Assembly: GCF_029639405.1 (NCBI RefSeq)
Contig: NZ_CP121274.1
Coordinates: forward strand, 3,162,001-3,226,000
Source of the DNA: Microbacterium proteolyticum
GTDB taxonomy: Bacteria; Actinomycetota; Actinomycetes; Actinomycetales; Microbacteriaceae
DNA length: 64,000 bases
Direction: 5' to 3'
Shown here: positions 1-7,269 of the stretch, in pieces
How positions within the stretch are numbered: the stretch's first letter is position 1
Layout of the letters: every line of letters starts with the position of its first letter
Notes under the pieces: generated by a model
What the model was told of the DNA's origin: nothing
Seen by the model: the letters and a program-made list of their open reading frames with translations, nothing else
Databases searched by the model: none
Program-made: the position numbers and the translations under genes

Positions 1-68
1 GTCGATCGATGTCGTGCTCATGAGACTTGCGTTTCTCCTCGGATGGGATGTGAGGCCCGCGACGAACT

Positions 69-106
69 CCGCGACGAGAAAGGCCTAGAACAAGGTCTCG
101 TCGCGG
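69..106 (+). other. Leader hairpin upstream of metY-like gene
   Basis: An 11-base perfect inverted repeat (CCGCGACGAGA at 69-79, its complement at 96-106) encloses a 16-base loop about 150 bases upstream of the sulfhydrylase start. Bases 1-252 hold no convincing gene. An open frame from 43 runs into the sulfhydrylase, but the strong start is at 253. Actinobacterial met genes often carry SAM-sensing leaders, but I do not recognise a SAM-II or SAM-IV core here, so function is open. No T-run follows the stem. Confidence 0.4.
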
Positions 107-252
107 CCGCTAAGGAGGAGGCCGGCGATCCGCACGTCGCCACGATACCACCGGGCGAACGGGCCCCTCCGCGTAACACGGCGCCGCACGGTTGGGCGGC
201 GGGTGGGCCGACGTGCGAGCCTGTCGCCACGCCGTTGGAAGGAGAGTGCCGC

Positions 253-1596
253 ATGAGCGCGCAGGAAGACACCGGGTTCTCGACCCGTCAGGTGCACGTG
301 GGAGCGTCCGTCGCCCCCGCCTCGCCCCGGGCGACGCCCATCTACCTGACCGCCGGGTTCACCTTCTCCGACCTCGACGAATCCGCCGCGCACTTCGCCA
401 CCGGAAGCGGCTTCGGGTACACCCGGACCGGAAACCCGACGGTGCAGGCGGTCGAGGAGCGCCTCGCGTCCCTCGAGGGAGGCGACCAGGCGATCCTCGT
501 CTCCAGCGGGCAGGCGGCGGTCACCGTCGCGCTCCTCGGACTCCTGGATGCCGGCGACCACATCGTCGTGTCCGAGCACATCTACGAGGGCACCCGCGGC
601 CTCCTCCTCGACAACTTCTCGCGTCTGGGCGTCGAGGTGACCTTCGTCGACACGGACGACCTCGCCGCATGGCGTGCCGCGATCACGCCGCGGACCAAGG
701 CGCTCTTCGCCGAAACGCTCTCGAATGCCCGCAACGACGTGCTCGACGTCGCCGCCGTCGCGGCGATCGGCTCCGAGCGCGGCGTCCCGCTCGTCGTCGA
801 CAGCACGTTCACGACCCCCTACCTCCTCCGGCCGATCGAACACGGCGCGGCGATCGTCGTGCACTCGGCGAGCAAGTTCCTCGCCGGGCAGGGAGCGGTG
901 CTCGGCGGCGTCATCGTCGACGACGGACGCTTCGACGCGGCCGCCTCGGGACACCTCTTCCCTCACCTCGTGCAGATCGACCGGCTCGGCGGCGCGAGCT
1001 ACGCCGAGAAGCACGGGCGCCGCGCGCGGGGGCAGTACCTCCGCGAGAGTGTCGCACCGCGTTTCGGCCCCTCGCCGTCGCCGTTGAACGCCTTCCTCAT
1101 CGGTCAGGGCGTCGAGACGCTGAGCCTGCGGGTCGAGCGGCAGTCGGCCAACGCGCTCGCCGTCGCGCGGTGGCTCGAGAGCCGGCCCGAGGTCGAACGC
1201 GTCGACTACGTCGGGCTGCCCTCGCACCCGCACCACGAGCTCGGTCGGCGGTACCTCACGCGCGGCAGCGGTTCGGTGTTCACCGTGACCCTCCGCGGCG
1301 GGCTCGAGGCTGCGCGGCACCTCGTGCAGTCGGTTCGCCTCGTCACCCACATGACGCACCTCGGCGACGTGCGTTCCCTCGTGCTGCACCCGCAGAGCAC
1401 GAGCCACTCCGCCCGGACCGTGGCCGAACGCGAGCGCGCGGGGGTCTTCCCCGGCACGATCCGGCTCTCGATCGGCATCGAGGACGTCGACGACATCATC
1501 GCCGACCTCGCTCAGGCCCTCGAGGGGCTGGCATCCCTCGCCCTCGACGACGAGCTCGCGGACGCTCTGGACGAGCGCGAGGTCGTCGTCCTGTGA
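253..1596 (+). CDS. metY: O-acetylhomoserine sulfhydrylase (MetY-type)
   Basis: PLP enzyme of the Cys/Met metabolism family, 447 residues, the usual size for O-acetylhomoserine aminocarboxypropyltransferases. It should make homocysteine from O-acetylhomoserine and sulfide. The PLP lysine is in HSASKFLAGQGAV (nt 860-900), and a family signature TRTGNPTVQAVEERLASLEGG lies near the N-terminus. The start at 253 is chosen for GGAAGGAG ten bases upstream and because the protein then begins with the usual GFSTRQVHVG. The frame is open to 43, but that extension looks non-coding. The stop overlaps the next gene's GTG by four bases (GTGA). Cystathionine gamma-synthase is a less likely alternative. Confidence 0.85.
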   Translation: MSAQEDTGFSTRQVHVGASVAPASPRATPIYLTAGFTFSDLDESAAHFATGSGFGYTRTGNPTVQAVEERLASLEGGDQAILVSSGQAAVTVALLGLLDAGDHIVVSEHIYEGTRGLLLDNFSRLGVEVTFVDTDDLAAWRAAITPRTKALFAETLSNARNDVLDVAAVAAIGSERGVPLVVDSTFTTPYLLRPIEHGAAIVVHSASKFLAGQGAVLGGVIVDDGRFDAAASGHLFPHLVQIDRLGGASYAEKHGRRARGQYLRESVAPRFGPSPSPLNAFLIGQGVETLSLRVERQSANALAVARWLESRPEVERVDYVGLPSHPHHELGRRYLTRGSGSVFTVTLRGGLEAARHLVQSVRLVTHMTHLGDVRSLVLHPQSTSHSARTVAERERAGVFPGTIRLSIGIEDVDDIIADLAQALEGLASLALDDELADALDEREVVVL

Positions 1597-2906
1597 GCCG
1601 TCTGCAGCACTTCGGCTGGTTCCTCGCACGGGGCTTCGGACCGCACGGCTGGGGGCACCCGTACCTCCGCTGGAACCACCGTTGGACCGAGCCGGGGCTG
1701 TACCAGGACTCGGCGCGCACGCTCGAGCAGGCCGGCTTCGACCTGCTGATCATCGAGGACGCGCCCTCGCTCGGCAGCGCCGAGACGATCGACCTGCGCA
1801 TCCGGCACGCGTTCGGCGGTCCGAAGCACGACCCGCTGCTCCTCGCGCCCTACCTGTTCGCCGCGACGCAGCACCTCGGCGTCGTGCCCACCGTGAACCC
1901 CGCCGCGTACCTGCCGTACACGGCGGCGCGCCAGTTCGCGACGCTCCAGCACCTCAGCGGCCACCGCCTGGGCCTCAACATCGTGACCGACACCGGCAGC
2001 GCGCGGCACTTCTCCACCGCTCCGCAGCTCGGTCACGACGCCGCGTACGACCGCGCCGAGGAGTGGGTCGATGGTCTGCGCGAGCTGTGGCGCAGCTGGG
2101 GTGACGGCGCCCTCGTCGAGGACGAGGAGTCCGGCGTATACGCCGACGGCACGCGGCTCGCCGGCACGGCGCACCGCGGCGAGTACTTCGGCTTCGACGG
2201 TCCGCTCAACGCGGTGCCGTTCACCGACGGCGAGCCCACGATCGTGTCCCCCGGCGGCTCCGGACGCGGACTCGCGTTCGCCGGACGCAACTCCGACGTG
2301 CAGCTGGCCCTCGCCCCGCTCGACGAGCAGAGCATCCGCGCCTACCGGGGCCGCATCCACGCCGCTGCCGAGGCGGCCGGACGCACGCCGAGCGACGTGA
2401 AGATCCTCTTCGCGATCCAGCCCGTGCTCGTGTCGTCACCGGAGGAGGCCGACCGCCTGGTCGCGGCATCCGCGGATCCGGACGAGGCGGCGCTGCTCGC
2501 CATCGCGCGCAAGCAGTCCAGCGACCTCGAGACCGACCTCACCGGACTCGACCTCGATCAGCCCCTGGACCGCGCGATCTTCGGCGAGCACGTCTCGGAG
2601 GGAAGCGTGCGGCGCCTCGTCGGGAAGCACGCGCCCGACGCTCCGCTGCGGGCGATCCTCGCCGCGCACGCGCGTCTCGGGCGTTTGAACGACGGCTCGG
2701 GCTTCGTCGGCACCGCGGACGAGTTCGCCGACCGCATCGAGGAGCTCGGCGACTGGGGCAACGACGGCGTCCTGCTGTGGGGAGACCTGCACCCGGTCAC
2801 GGTGCACCGGCTGCTCGACGAACTCGTCCCGATCCTGCGTCGCCGTGGCATCCTGCGCGAGGAGTACGTCGAGGGCGGTCTGGGCGCGAACCTCCGCGCC
2901 TTCTGA
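1593..2906 (+). CDS. NtaA/SnaA/DszA-family FMN-dependent monooxygenase
   Basis: Luciferase-like TIM-barrel flavin monooxygenase, 437 residues. The family uses FMNH2 and O2 to attack organosulfur, nitrilotriacetate or related substrates. Family features seen are the N-terminal GWGHPYLRW with an aromatic pocket, TVNPAAYLPYTAARQFATLQ, RLGLNIVTD and a late VSPGGSGRGLAFAGRNSD segment. The GTG at 1593 overlaps the preceding TGA, so translation is coupled to the sulfhydrylase. This pairing suggests that the released sulfur compound feeds homocysteine synthesis. No flavin reductase is adjacent; the nearest is at 12423. The substrate cannot be read from sequence. Confidence 0.8.
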   Translation: MSRLQHFGWFLARGFGPHGWGHPYLRWNHRWTEPGLYQDSARTLEQAGFDLLIIEDAPSLGSAETIDLRIRHAFGGPKHDPLLLAPYLFAATQHLGVVPTVNPAAYLPYTAARQFATLQHLSGHRLGLNIVTDTGSARHFSTAPQLGHDAAYDRAEEWVDGLRELWRSWGDGALVEDEESGVYADGTRLAGTAHRGEYFGFDGPLNAVPFTDGEPTIVSPGGSGRGLAFAGRNSDVQLALAPLDEQSIRAYRGRIHAAAEAAGRTPSDVKILFAIQPVLVSSPEEADRLVAASADPDEAALLAIARKQSSDLETDLTGLDLDQPLDRAIFGEHVSEGSVRRLVGKHAPDAPLRAILAAHARLGRLNDGSGFVGTADEFADRIEELGDWGNDGVLLWGDLHPVTVHRLLDELVPILRRRGILREEYVEGGLGANLRAF

Positions 2907-2912
2907 CCCCGG

Positions 2913-3902
2913 TCAGTCCTTCGCGTCGACCTTCTGGGGGATCGTCAGGCTCGCGATCGTCGCAACCGCCATCGACAGCACGATCACCGCGAGCGACACC
3001 CAGGTCGAGATCTCCGGAGCCCACTCGATCGGCTCACCGGCATTGAGGAACGGCAGCTCGTTCACGTGCAGCGCGTGCAGGATCAGCTTCACGCCGATGA
3101 AGGCCAGGATGAACGCGATGCCGTAGTGCAGGAACCGCAGTCGCTCGAGCAGGTCGCCGAGCAGGAAGTACAGCTGCCGCAGACCCATCAGCGCGAACAG
3201 GTTCGCGGTGAAGACGATGAACGGGCTCTGCGTGATGCCGAAGATCGCCGGGATCGAGTCGATCGCGAACAGGAGGTCGGTCACGCCGATCGCCGCGAAC
3301 ACGATGATCATGGGCGTGAACACCCGCTTGCCGTCGATGCGCGTCAGCACCTTCTTGCCGTCGTACGCCTCGCTGATGGGGAGCACGCGGCGCAGCATGC
3401 GGACGATGAGGTTCTCGCGCTGGGTGTCGTCCTCGTGGTCGTCGCCGGGGAACGCCTGACGGATCGCCGTGTAGATCAGGAACGCCCCGAAAAGGTAGAA
3501 GATCGGGCTGAAGTTCTCGATGATCGTGGCACCGACGAGGATGAACGCGCCGCGCAGGACGAGGGCGATGATGATGCCCACCATCAGCACTTCCTGCTGA
3601 TAGCGCCGCGGCACCGAGAACTGGCCCATGATCAGCACGAAGACGAACAGGTTGTCGATCGACAGGCTGTACTCGGTGAGCCAGCCGGCCACGAACTGTC
3701 CCGCGACCTCTCCCCCGGCAACGACCACGAGCACGCCCGCGAACGCCAGCGCGAGCACCACGTAGAACACGACCCACAGCGTCGATTCCTTGGGCGAAGG
3801 GATGTGCGGGCGGGCGAGGATGATGAGCAGATCCGCGGCGAGGATCAGCACGAGCACCACGAGGGTGACCGTCTGGAACACCGGGTCCAGCTGCAACTCC
3901 AT
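2913..3902 (-). CDS. TerC family integral membrane protein
   Basis: A 329-residue polytopic membrane protein with TerC hallmarks: repeated hydrophobic helices, the acidic SIDNLFVFVLIMGQF and FAIDSIPAIFGITQ segments, and GDDHEDDTQ in the central loop. TerC/Alx proteins are implicated in manganese export and metal loading of exported proteins, or in tellurite resistance. The start at 3902 (MELQLDPVF) is preceded by GAAAGG. It is convergent with the monooxygenase, whose stop lies six bases away, and divergent from the sigma factor at 4057. A longer open frame to 4073 has no ribosome site. Confidence 0.85.
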   Translation of the reverse strand: MELQLDPVFQTVTLVVLVLILAADLLIILARPHIPSPKESTLWVVFYVVLALAFAGVLVVVAGGEVAGQFVAGWLTEYSLSIDNLFVFVLIMGQFSVPRRYQQEVLMVGIIIALVLRGAFILVGATIIENFSPIFYLFGAFLIYTAIRQAFPGDDHEDDTQRENLIVRMLRRVLPISEAYDGKKVLTRIDGKRVFTPMIIVFAAIGVTDLLFAIDSIPAIFGITQSPFIVFTANLFALMGLRQLYFLLGDLLERLRFLHYGIAFILAFIGVKLILHALHVNELPFLNAGEPIEWAPEISTWVSLAVIVLSMAVATIASLTIPQKVDAKD

Positions 3903-4056
3903 GACGGGCCTTTCGTTCGGGGAAACGCTGAAGTCTATCCACCGACCCGCCGACCCGGCATCCCGCCCGGAATCGGGTATGAGACGATCCGGCGCGAGCG
4001 GACACCTCTGAGTGAGAGAGTGCTCGCACGGGTGCCGGATCGAGGGAACGGATGCC

Positions 4057-4611
4057 ATGACCGACGACGTCATCGACGACAGGGCGCTGGTCGCGCGCGC
4101 CGCCGACGGGTCGGAGGACGCCTTCCGCTCGCTGTACCGCGCCTACGTGCGGCCGGTGTACTGGATCGCGTTCGGACTCGTCCACGACGAGAGCGACGCG
4201 GAGGACGTCGTGCAGGAGACGTTCGTCGTCGCCTGGCGGAAGATCCCGAAGCTGCGATTGGAGGGGGCGTCCCTCCTCCCGTGGCTCGCCACGGTCTGCC
4301 GCCTGCAGGCGCAGAACAGGCTTCGGTCGAAGCGCCGGCACGGGAACACCGCGGAACTGGACGAGCGCATCCCCGCGCTCGTCGACGTCGAGAACCAGGT
4401 CGTCGAGGCCGAGACGGTGGCCGCGATCCTCGCCGCCGTGGACGGGCTCGGCGATCTCGACCGCGAGATCTTCCGCCTGTGCGCGGCCGAGGGCTACGGC
4501 TACCAGGCGGCGGCCGAGACGCTCGGCGTCTCGCACGGGACCGTGCGCAACCGCCTCTCCCGCATCCGTTCCCGGGTGCGCGCCACCGCGATGGAGACGG
4601 AGACCCCATGA
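4057..4611 (+). CDS. ECF-type RNA polymerase sigma factor
   Basis: 184 residues with sigma-70 region 2 (AFRSLYRAYVRPVYWIAFGLVHDESDAEDVVQ split over residues 20-50) and region 4 with a helix-turn-helix (YQAAAETLGVSHGTVRNRLSRIR) near the C-terminus. It directs core polymerase to a small stress or envelope regulon. The start at 4057 follows GAGGGAA. An upstream ATG at 4012 in the same frame is less likely. The stop overlaps the next gene by four bases (ATGA), the usual arrangement of an ECF factor and its partner membrane protein. Confidence 0.9.
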   Translation: MTDDVIDDRALVARAADGSEDAFRSLYRAYVRPVYWIAFGLVHDESDAEDVVQETFVVAWRKIPKLRLEGASLLPWLATVCRLQAQNRLRSKRRHGNTAELDERIPALVDVENQVVEAETVAAILAAVDGLGDLDREIFRLCAAEGYGYQAAAETLGVSHGTVRNRLSRIRSRVRATAMETETP

Positions 4612-5693
4612 CCACCCCCAGCCTTCCCCCCCTTCGCGCCGAGCGCGTGGATGCCATGGAGTCCGCTGTGTTCGCGCGGATCGCCGACGAACGAGCGGCC
4701 CGCCGTCGCCGCCGGCGCAACATCTGGACGGGCGTCGGAGCCGCGGCCGCCGTGGTCGTCGTCGCCGCCGTCGTCGGGCCGGCATTGACCACCTCTACCG
4801 GCACGTCGGGGTCGTCCGTCTCCACCGTCGGCGAGGCCGGCAGTGCCGTGGACCCGGGCATCGGCACCGAGGCCGGCACGCGCGACATGAGCGCACCGCT
4901 CGTCCCCCAGGGCGCCGCGGGAGGGTCGGCGGACTCGTCGACCTCCTTCGCCGCATCGGGCTCCGACTCGTCCGCGGCCGACGGTACCCGCGACATCGTC
5001 GCGACCGGATCCAGCACCGTGGAGGTCGAGGACGTGCCCGCGGCGATCACGCAGATCTCGGATGCCGCGACCTCCGCGGGCGGATACGTCGAGTCCTCGC
5101 AGGTCGGGGGCGGCTACGGCGTGGTGCCCCTGGACGCGACGGCGTCGCAGCCGGCCGTGTCGTCCGGCTGGATCACGGTGCGGGTGCCCGCCGAAGCGCT
5201 GACCTCGGTGATGGACGGGCTCTCCGCGGTCGGCGACGTCACCGCGACCAGCGTGAACCGCTCCGACGTCACCGAGCAGACGGTCGACCTCCGTGCCCGC
5301 GTCGCCGCCGGCGAGGCATCCGTCGCTCGTCTGACCGAACTGATGGCGCAGGCAGGGTCGGTGTCCGACCTCATCGCCGCCGAGTCCGCCCTGTCGGAGC
5401 GTCAGGCACAGCTGGACTCCGATCGCGCGATCTTGACCTCGATCGAGTCGCAGGTCGCGATGTCGTCGCTCAGCGTCCAGCTGAACGTGCGGTCGCAGAC
5501 CGTCGCGGCCGATCCCGCGGGCTTCGGCGACGGCCTCGTCGCCGGGTGGAACGGCCTGATCGCCACGCTCAACGGCGTCGTGATCGGCCTCGGCTTCCTG
5601 CTCCCGTGGATCGCCGTCGCGGGCATCGTCGTGCTGATCGTCTGGGGTGTCCGTCGCATCGTGCGGAAGCGTCGGGGGTCGCGCGAGGCGTAG
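4608..5693 (+). CDS. DUF4349 membrane protein, probable ECF partner
   Basis: 361 residues. An arginine-rich N-terminal tail (ARRRRRR, about residue 35) and one membrane helix are followed by a long Ser/Gly/Ala-rich linker. A DUF4349-like extracytoplasmic domain (STVEVEDVPAAITQISD to about residue 300) contains a coiled region around the AESALSERQAQLDSDRAIL segment. A C-terminal membrane helix and a basic tail (RKRRGSREA) end the protein. Translation is coupled to the ECF factor. I infer an anti-sigma or envelope-sensing role from position and topology; the domain itself has no established function. Confidence 0.75.
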   Translation: MTTPSLPPLRAERVDAMESAVFARIADERAARRRRRRNIWTGVGAAAAVVVVAAVVGPALTTSTGTSGSSVSTVGEAGSAVDPGIGTEAGTRDMSAPLVPQGAAGGSADSSTSFAASGSDSSAADGTRDIVATGSSTVEVEDVPAAITQISDAATSAGGYVESSQVGGGYGVVPLDATASQPAVSSGWITVRVPAEALTSVMDGLSAVGDVTATSVNRSDVTEQTVDLRARVAAGEASVARLTELMAQAGSVSDLIAAESALSERQAQLDSDRAILTSIESQVAMSSLSVQLNVRSQTVAADPAGFGDGLVAGWNGLIATLNGVVIGLGFLLPWIAVAGIVVLIVWGVRRIVRKRRGSREA

Positions 5694-5802
5694 GACGACG
5701 GCGGCCCCGGCCCGCGGCGGTCGGGGCCTGGCCGGCTCGTCCGGCTACGGCACCGAGACATGAGAAAAGCCCCGACCATACGGTCGAGGCTTCTTCTCGT
5801 TT

Positions 5803-5880
5803 GGTGACCCCAGCGGGATTCTCCCTCCGCCCCCTCCACCCGCCGCTTCGCGGCGCGCGGAGCCTCCGGGCGGTGGGGCC
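5803..5880 (-). pseudogene. Decayed tRNA-Glu copy
   Basis: Minus-strand sequence of 78 bases keeps the last 18 bases of tRNA-Glu (GGTGACCCCAGCGGGATT on +) and ends with GGTGGGGCC, resembling the intact gene's GATGGGGCC 5' end. The interior no longer shows T-arm continuation, anticodon or D-arm. Length and both ends suggest a decayed tandem copy. An attachment-site scar limited to the 3' end is an alternative. Confidence 0.5.
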
Positions 5881-5926
5881 CAACCCGCACTGACGGCTTC
5901 TCGTCCTGCTACGGCACCGAAACGAC

Positions 5927-5960
5927 AAGAAAGCCCCGACCATCCGGTCGAGGCTTTCTT
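5927..5960 (-). terminator. Terminator after tRNA-Glu
   Basis: Stem AAGAAAGCCCCGACC / GGTCGAGGCTTTCTT (14 of 15 paired, four-base loop) lies immediately downstream of the tRNA on the minus strand. A near-identical hairpin lies in the upstream repeat unit at about 5763-5799. Confidence 0.7.
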
Positions 5961-5965
5961 CTCGT

Positions 5966-6041
5966 TGGTGACCCCAGCGGGATTCGAACCCGCGTTACCG
6001 CCGTGAGAGGGCGGCGTACTAGGCCGCTATACGATGGGGCC
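5966..6041 (-). tRNA. tRNA-Glu (CTC)
   Basis: Minus-strand cloverleaf. Acceptor GGCCCCA pairs with TGGGGTC, with discriminator A and an encoded CCA (5966-5968). The anticodon stem-loop is CCGCC-CTCTCAC-GGCGG, giving anticodon CTC. The T-loop is GCGGGTTCGAATCCCGC. The mature gene without CCA is 73 nt (5969-6041). It reads GAG codons, the dominant Glu codon in this G+C-rich DNA. Confidence 0.95.
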
Positions 6042-6258
6042 GCGTCGCAACCGTTCAAGTATGCACTACGGGTGCCGCGCACGACAAATCGGGCCGCGAA
6101 TGACTCGCAGCCCGGGCGTGTCCGGCCCACCGTACCGCGACCGCGGCTCCGAGGGAAGAGCCGAGCCGGAGCCGACGCACGACGTTCACCCTGTGGCATC
6201 CCGATGACTCGCCGTCCAGCGGTTGCAGGCTCCCCCACCGCGGAGTTGACTCGAGCGC

Positions 6259-6897
6259 ATGCAGGTCACCAAACGCGAACACGCGGCCCTCGTCCTCACC
6301 GAGGCCGGACACACCCTGGTCATCGATCCCGGCGTCTTCACCTCGCCGCTCGAGGAGCTCACCGGACTCGTCGGCGTCGTCATCACGCACGAGCACCCCG
6401 ACCACTGGACCCCCGAGCACCTCACCCGACTCCAGAAGGCGCACCCCGGCGTGCCGATCTACGGCCCCGAGGGCGTGCAGAAGGCGGCCGCGGGCTTCGA
6501 TGTCGTCGCGGTCCACCCCGGTGACTCGCTCGACCTCGGACCGTTCCACCTGGAGTTCTTCGGCGGCAAGCACGCCGAGATCCACTCGTCGATTCCGATC
6601 GTCGACAACGTCGGCGTCCTCGTGAACGACGCGTTCTTCTACCCCGGCGACTCGTACACGGTCCCGAAGGGGGCGCACGTCGCCCTCCTCGCCGCCCCGG
6701 TCGGCGCCCCGTGGCTGAAGATCTCCGAAGCGATCGACTACGTGCTGACCGTCAAGCCCGCCCGCGCTTTCGCCACCCACGACATGACGCTCTCGGTCGC
6801 CGGGAAGCAGATGGGCGACGCGCGCCTCACGTGGGCCGTCGAGCAGAACGGCGGATCGTTCGTCGACCTGGGCCCGGGCGACTCGACCGAGGTCTGA
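6259..6897 (+). CDS. MBL-fold metal-dependent hydrolase
   Basis: 212 residues of the metallo-beta-lactamase superfamily, close in style to the UlaG-like/DUF-type hydrolases. THEHPDHW (about residue 53) supplies the HxHxDH metal site. Further ligands are likely in FFGGKHAEIHS and NDAFFYPGDSY, with ATHDMTLS near the C-terminus. It starts within the thin 217-base gap after the tRNA-Glu gene. The substrate is unknown. It is convergent with ptsH across a strong shared terminator. Confidence 0.8.
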   Translation: MQVTKREHAALVLTEAGHTLVIDPGVFTSPLEELTGLVGVVITHEHPDHWTPEHLTRLQKAHPGVPIYGPEGVQKAAAGFDVVAVHPGDSLDLGPFHLEFFGGKHAEIHSSIPIVDNVGVLVNDAFFYPGDSYTVPKGAHVALLAAPVGAPWLKISEAIDYVLTVKPARAFATHDMTLSVAGKQMGDARLTWAVEQNGGSFVDLGPGDSTEV

Positions 6898-6913
6898 CAC
6901 CACCCGCAGACGG

Positions 6914-6957
6914 AACACCGGATGCCACGACCCCTGGGGGCCGTGGCATCCGGTGTT
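6914..6957. terminator. Bidirectional terminator
   Basis: A 16-bp perfect stem AACACCGGATGCCACG (6914-6929) with its complement at 6942-6957 and a 12-base loop. It separates the convergent hydrolase and ptsH genes and carries the GGATGCC heptamer typical of hairpins in this window. Confidence 0.8.
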
Positions 6958-6972
6958 CTGCGTACGACGTGC

Positions 6973-7242
6973 TTACTGCGCGTCGAGGTCGGTCTCGAGC
7001 AGGGCGACCAGCTCGTCGAGCGCCTGCTCGGCGCCCTCGCCCTCCGCCTTCAGCGTCACGACGGTGCCGTGACCGGCGCCCAGGCCCATGAGCGACAGGA
7101 TGCTGCCGGCGTTGAGGTCGGGACCGCCCGCGGCCGCGATGGTGACGGGCACCTTCTTCTCCTGCACGGCCTGCACGAAGAGCTTCGCGGGGCGGGCGTG
7201 GAGACCCGAGCTGCTGGCGATGGTGGCCTGACGTTCTGCCAT
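6973..7242 (-). CDS. ptsH: Phosphocarrier protein HPr
   Basis: 89 residues. The phospho-accepting His15 sits in SSGLHARPA, and the regulatory-site serine equivalent in LNAGSILSLM (about residue 47). HPr passes phosphate from enzyme I to the fructose-specific IIA domain encoded immediately upstream. The ribosome site AAAGGAATCACC precedes the ATG. It is the last gene of the fru operon, 27 bases after fruA. Enzyme I is not in this window. Confidence 0.95.
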   Translation of the reverse strand: MAERQATIASSSGLHARPAKLFVQAVQEKKVPVTIAAAGGPDLNAGSILSLMGLGAGHGTVVTLKAEGEGAEQALDELVALLETDLDAQ

Positions 7243-7269
7243 GGTGATTCCTTTCGAACCGTTGGGGCC

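Larger units (their letters stand above)
5745..5984. repeat. Direct repeat, 76-bp units at 5745 and 5909
   Basis: Two 76-base units (5745-5820 and 5909-5984) begin CTACGGCACCGA and end CCCCAGCGGGATT, with a period of 164 bases. Each holds a terminator-like hairpin and the 3' end of a tRNA-Glu gene (minus strand). The second unit belongs to the intact tRNA. The first runs into sequence that no longer folds as a tRNA. Confidence 0.75.

Noticed and set aside
1..252. SAM riboswitch before metY
   Set aside because: I looked for SAM-II and SAM-IV core sequences and did not see them; only an unexplained hairpin is reported.
85..1629. Long minus-strand frame opposite metY
   Set aside because: Arg/Glu/Asp-rich shadow with low hydrophobic content; the + strand has clear PLP-enzyme motifs.
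2913..4073. Longer TerC frame starting at 4073
   Set aside because: Would overlap the divergent sigma-factor gene and lacks a ribosome site; the start at 3902 has GAAAGG.
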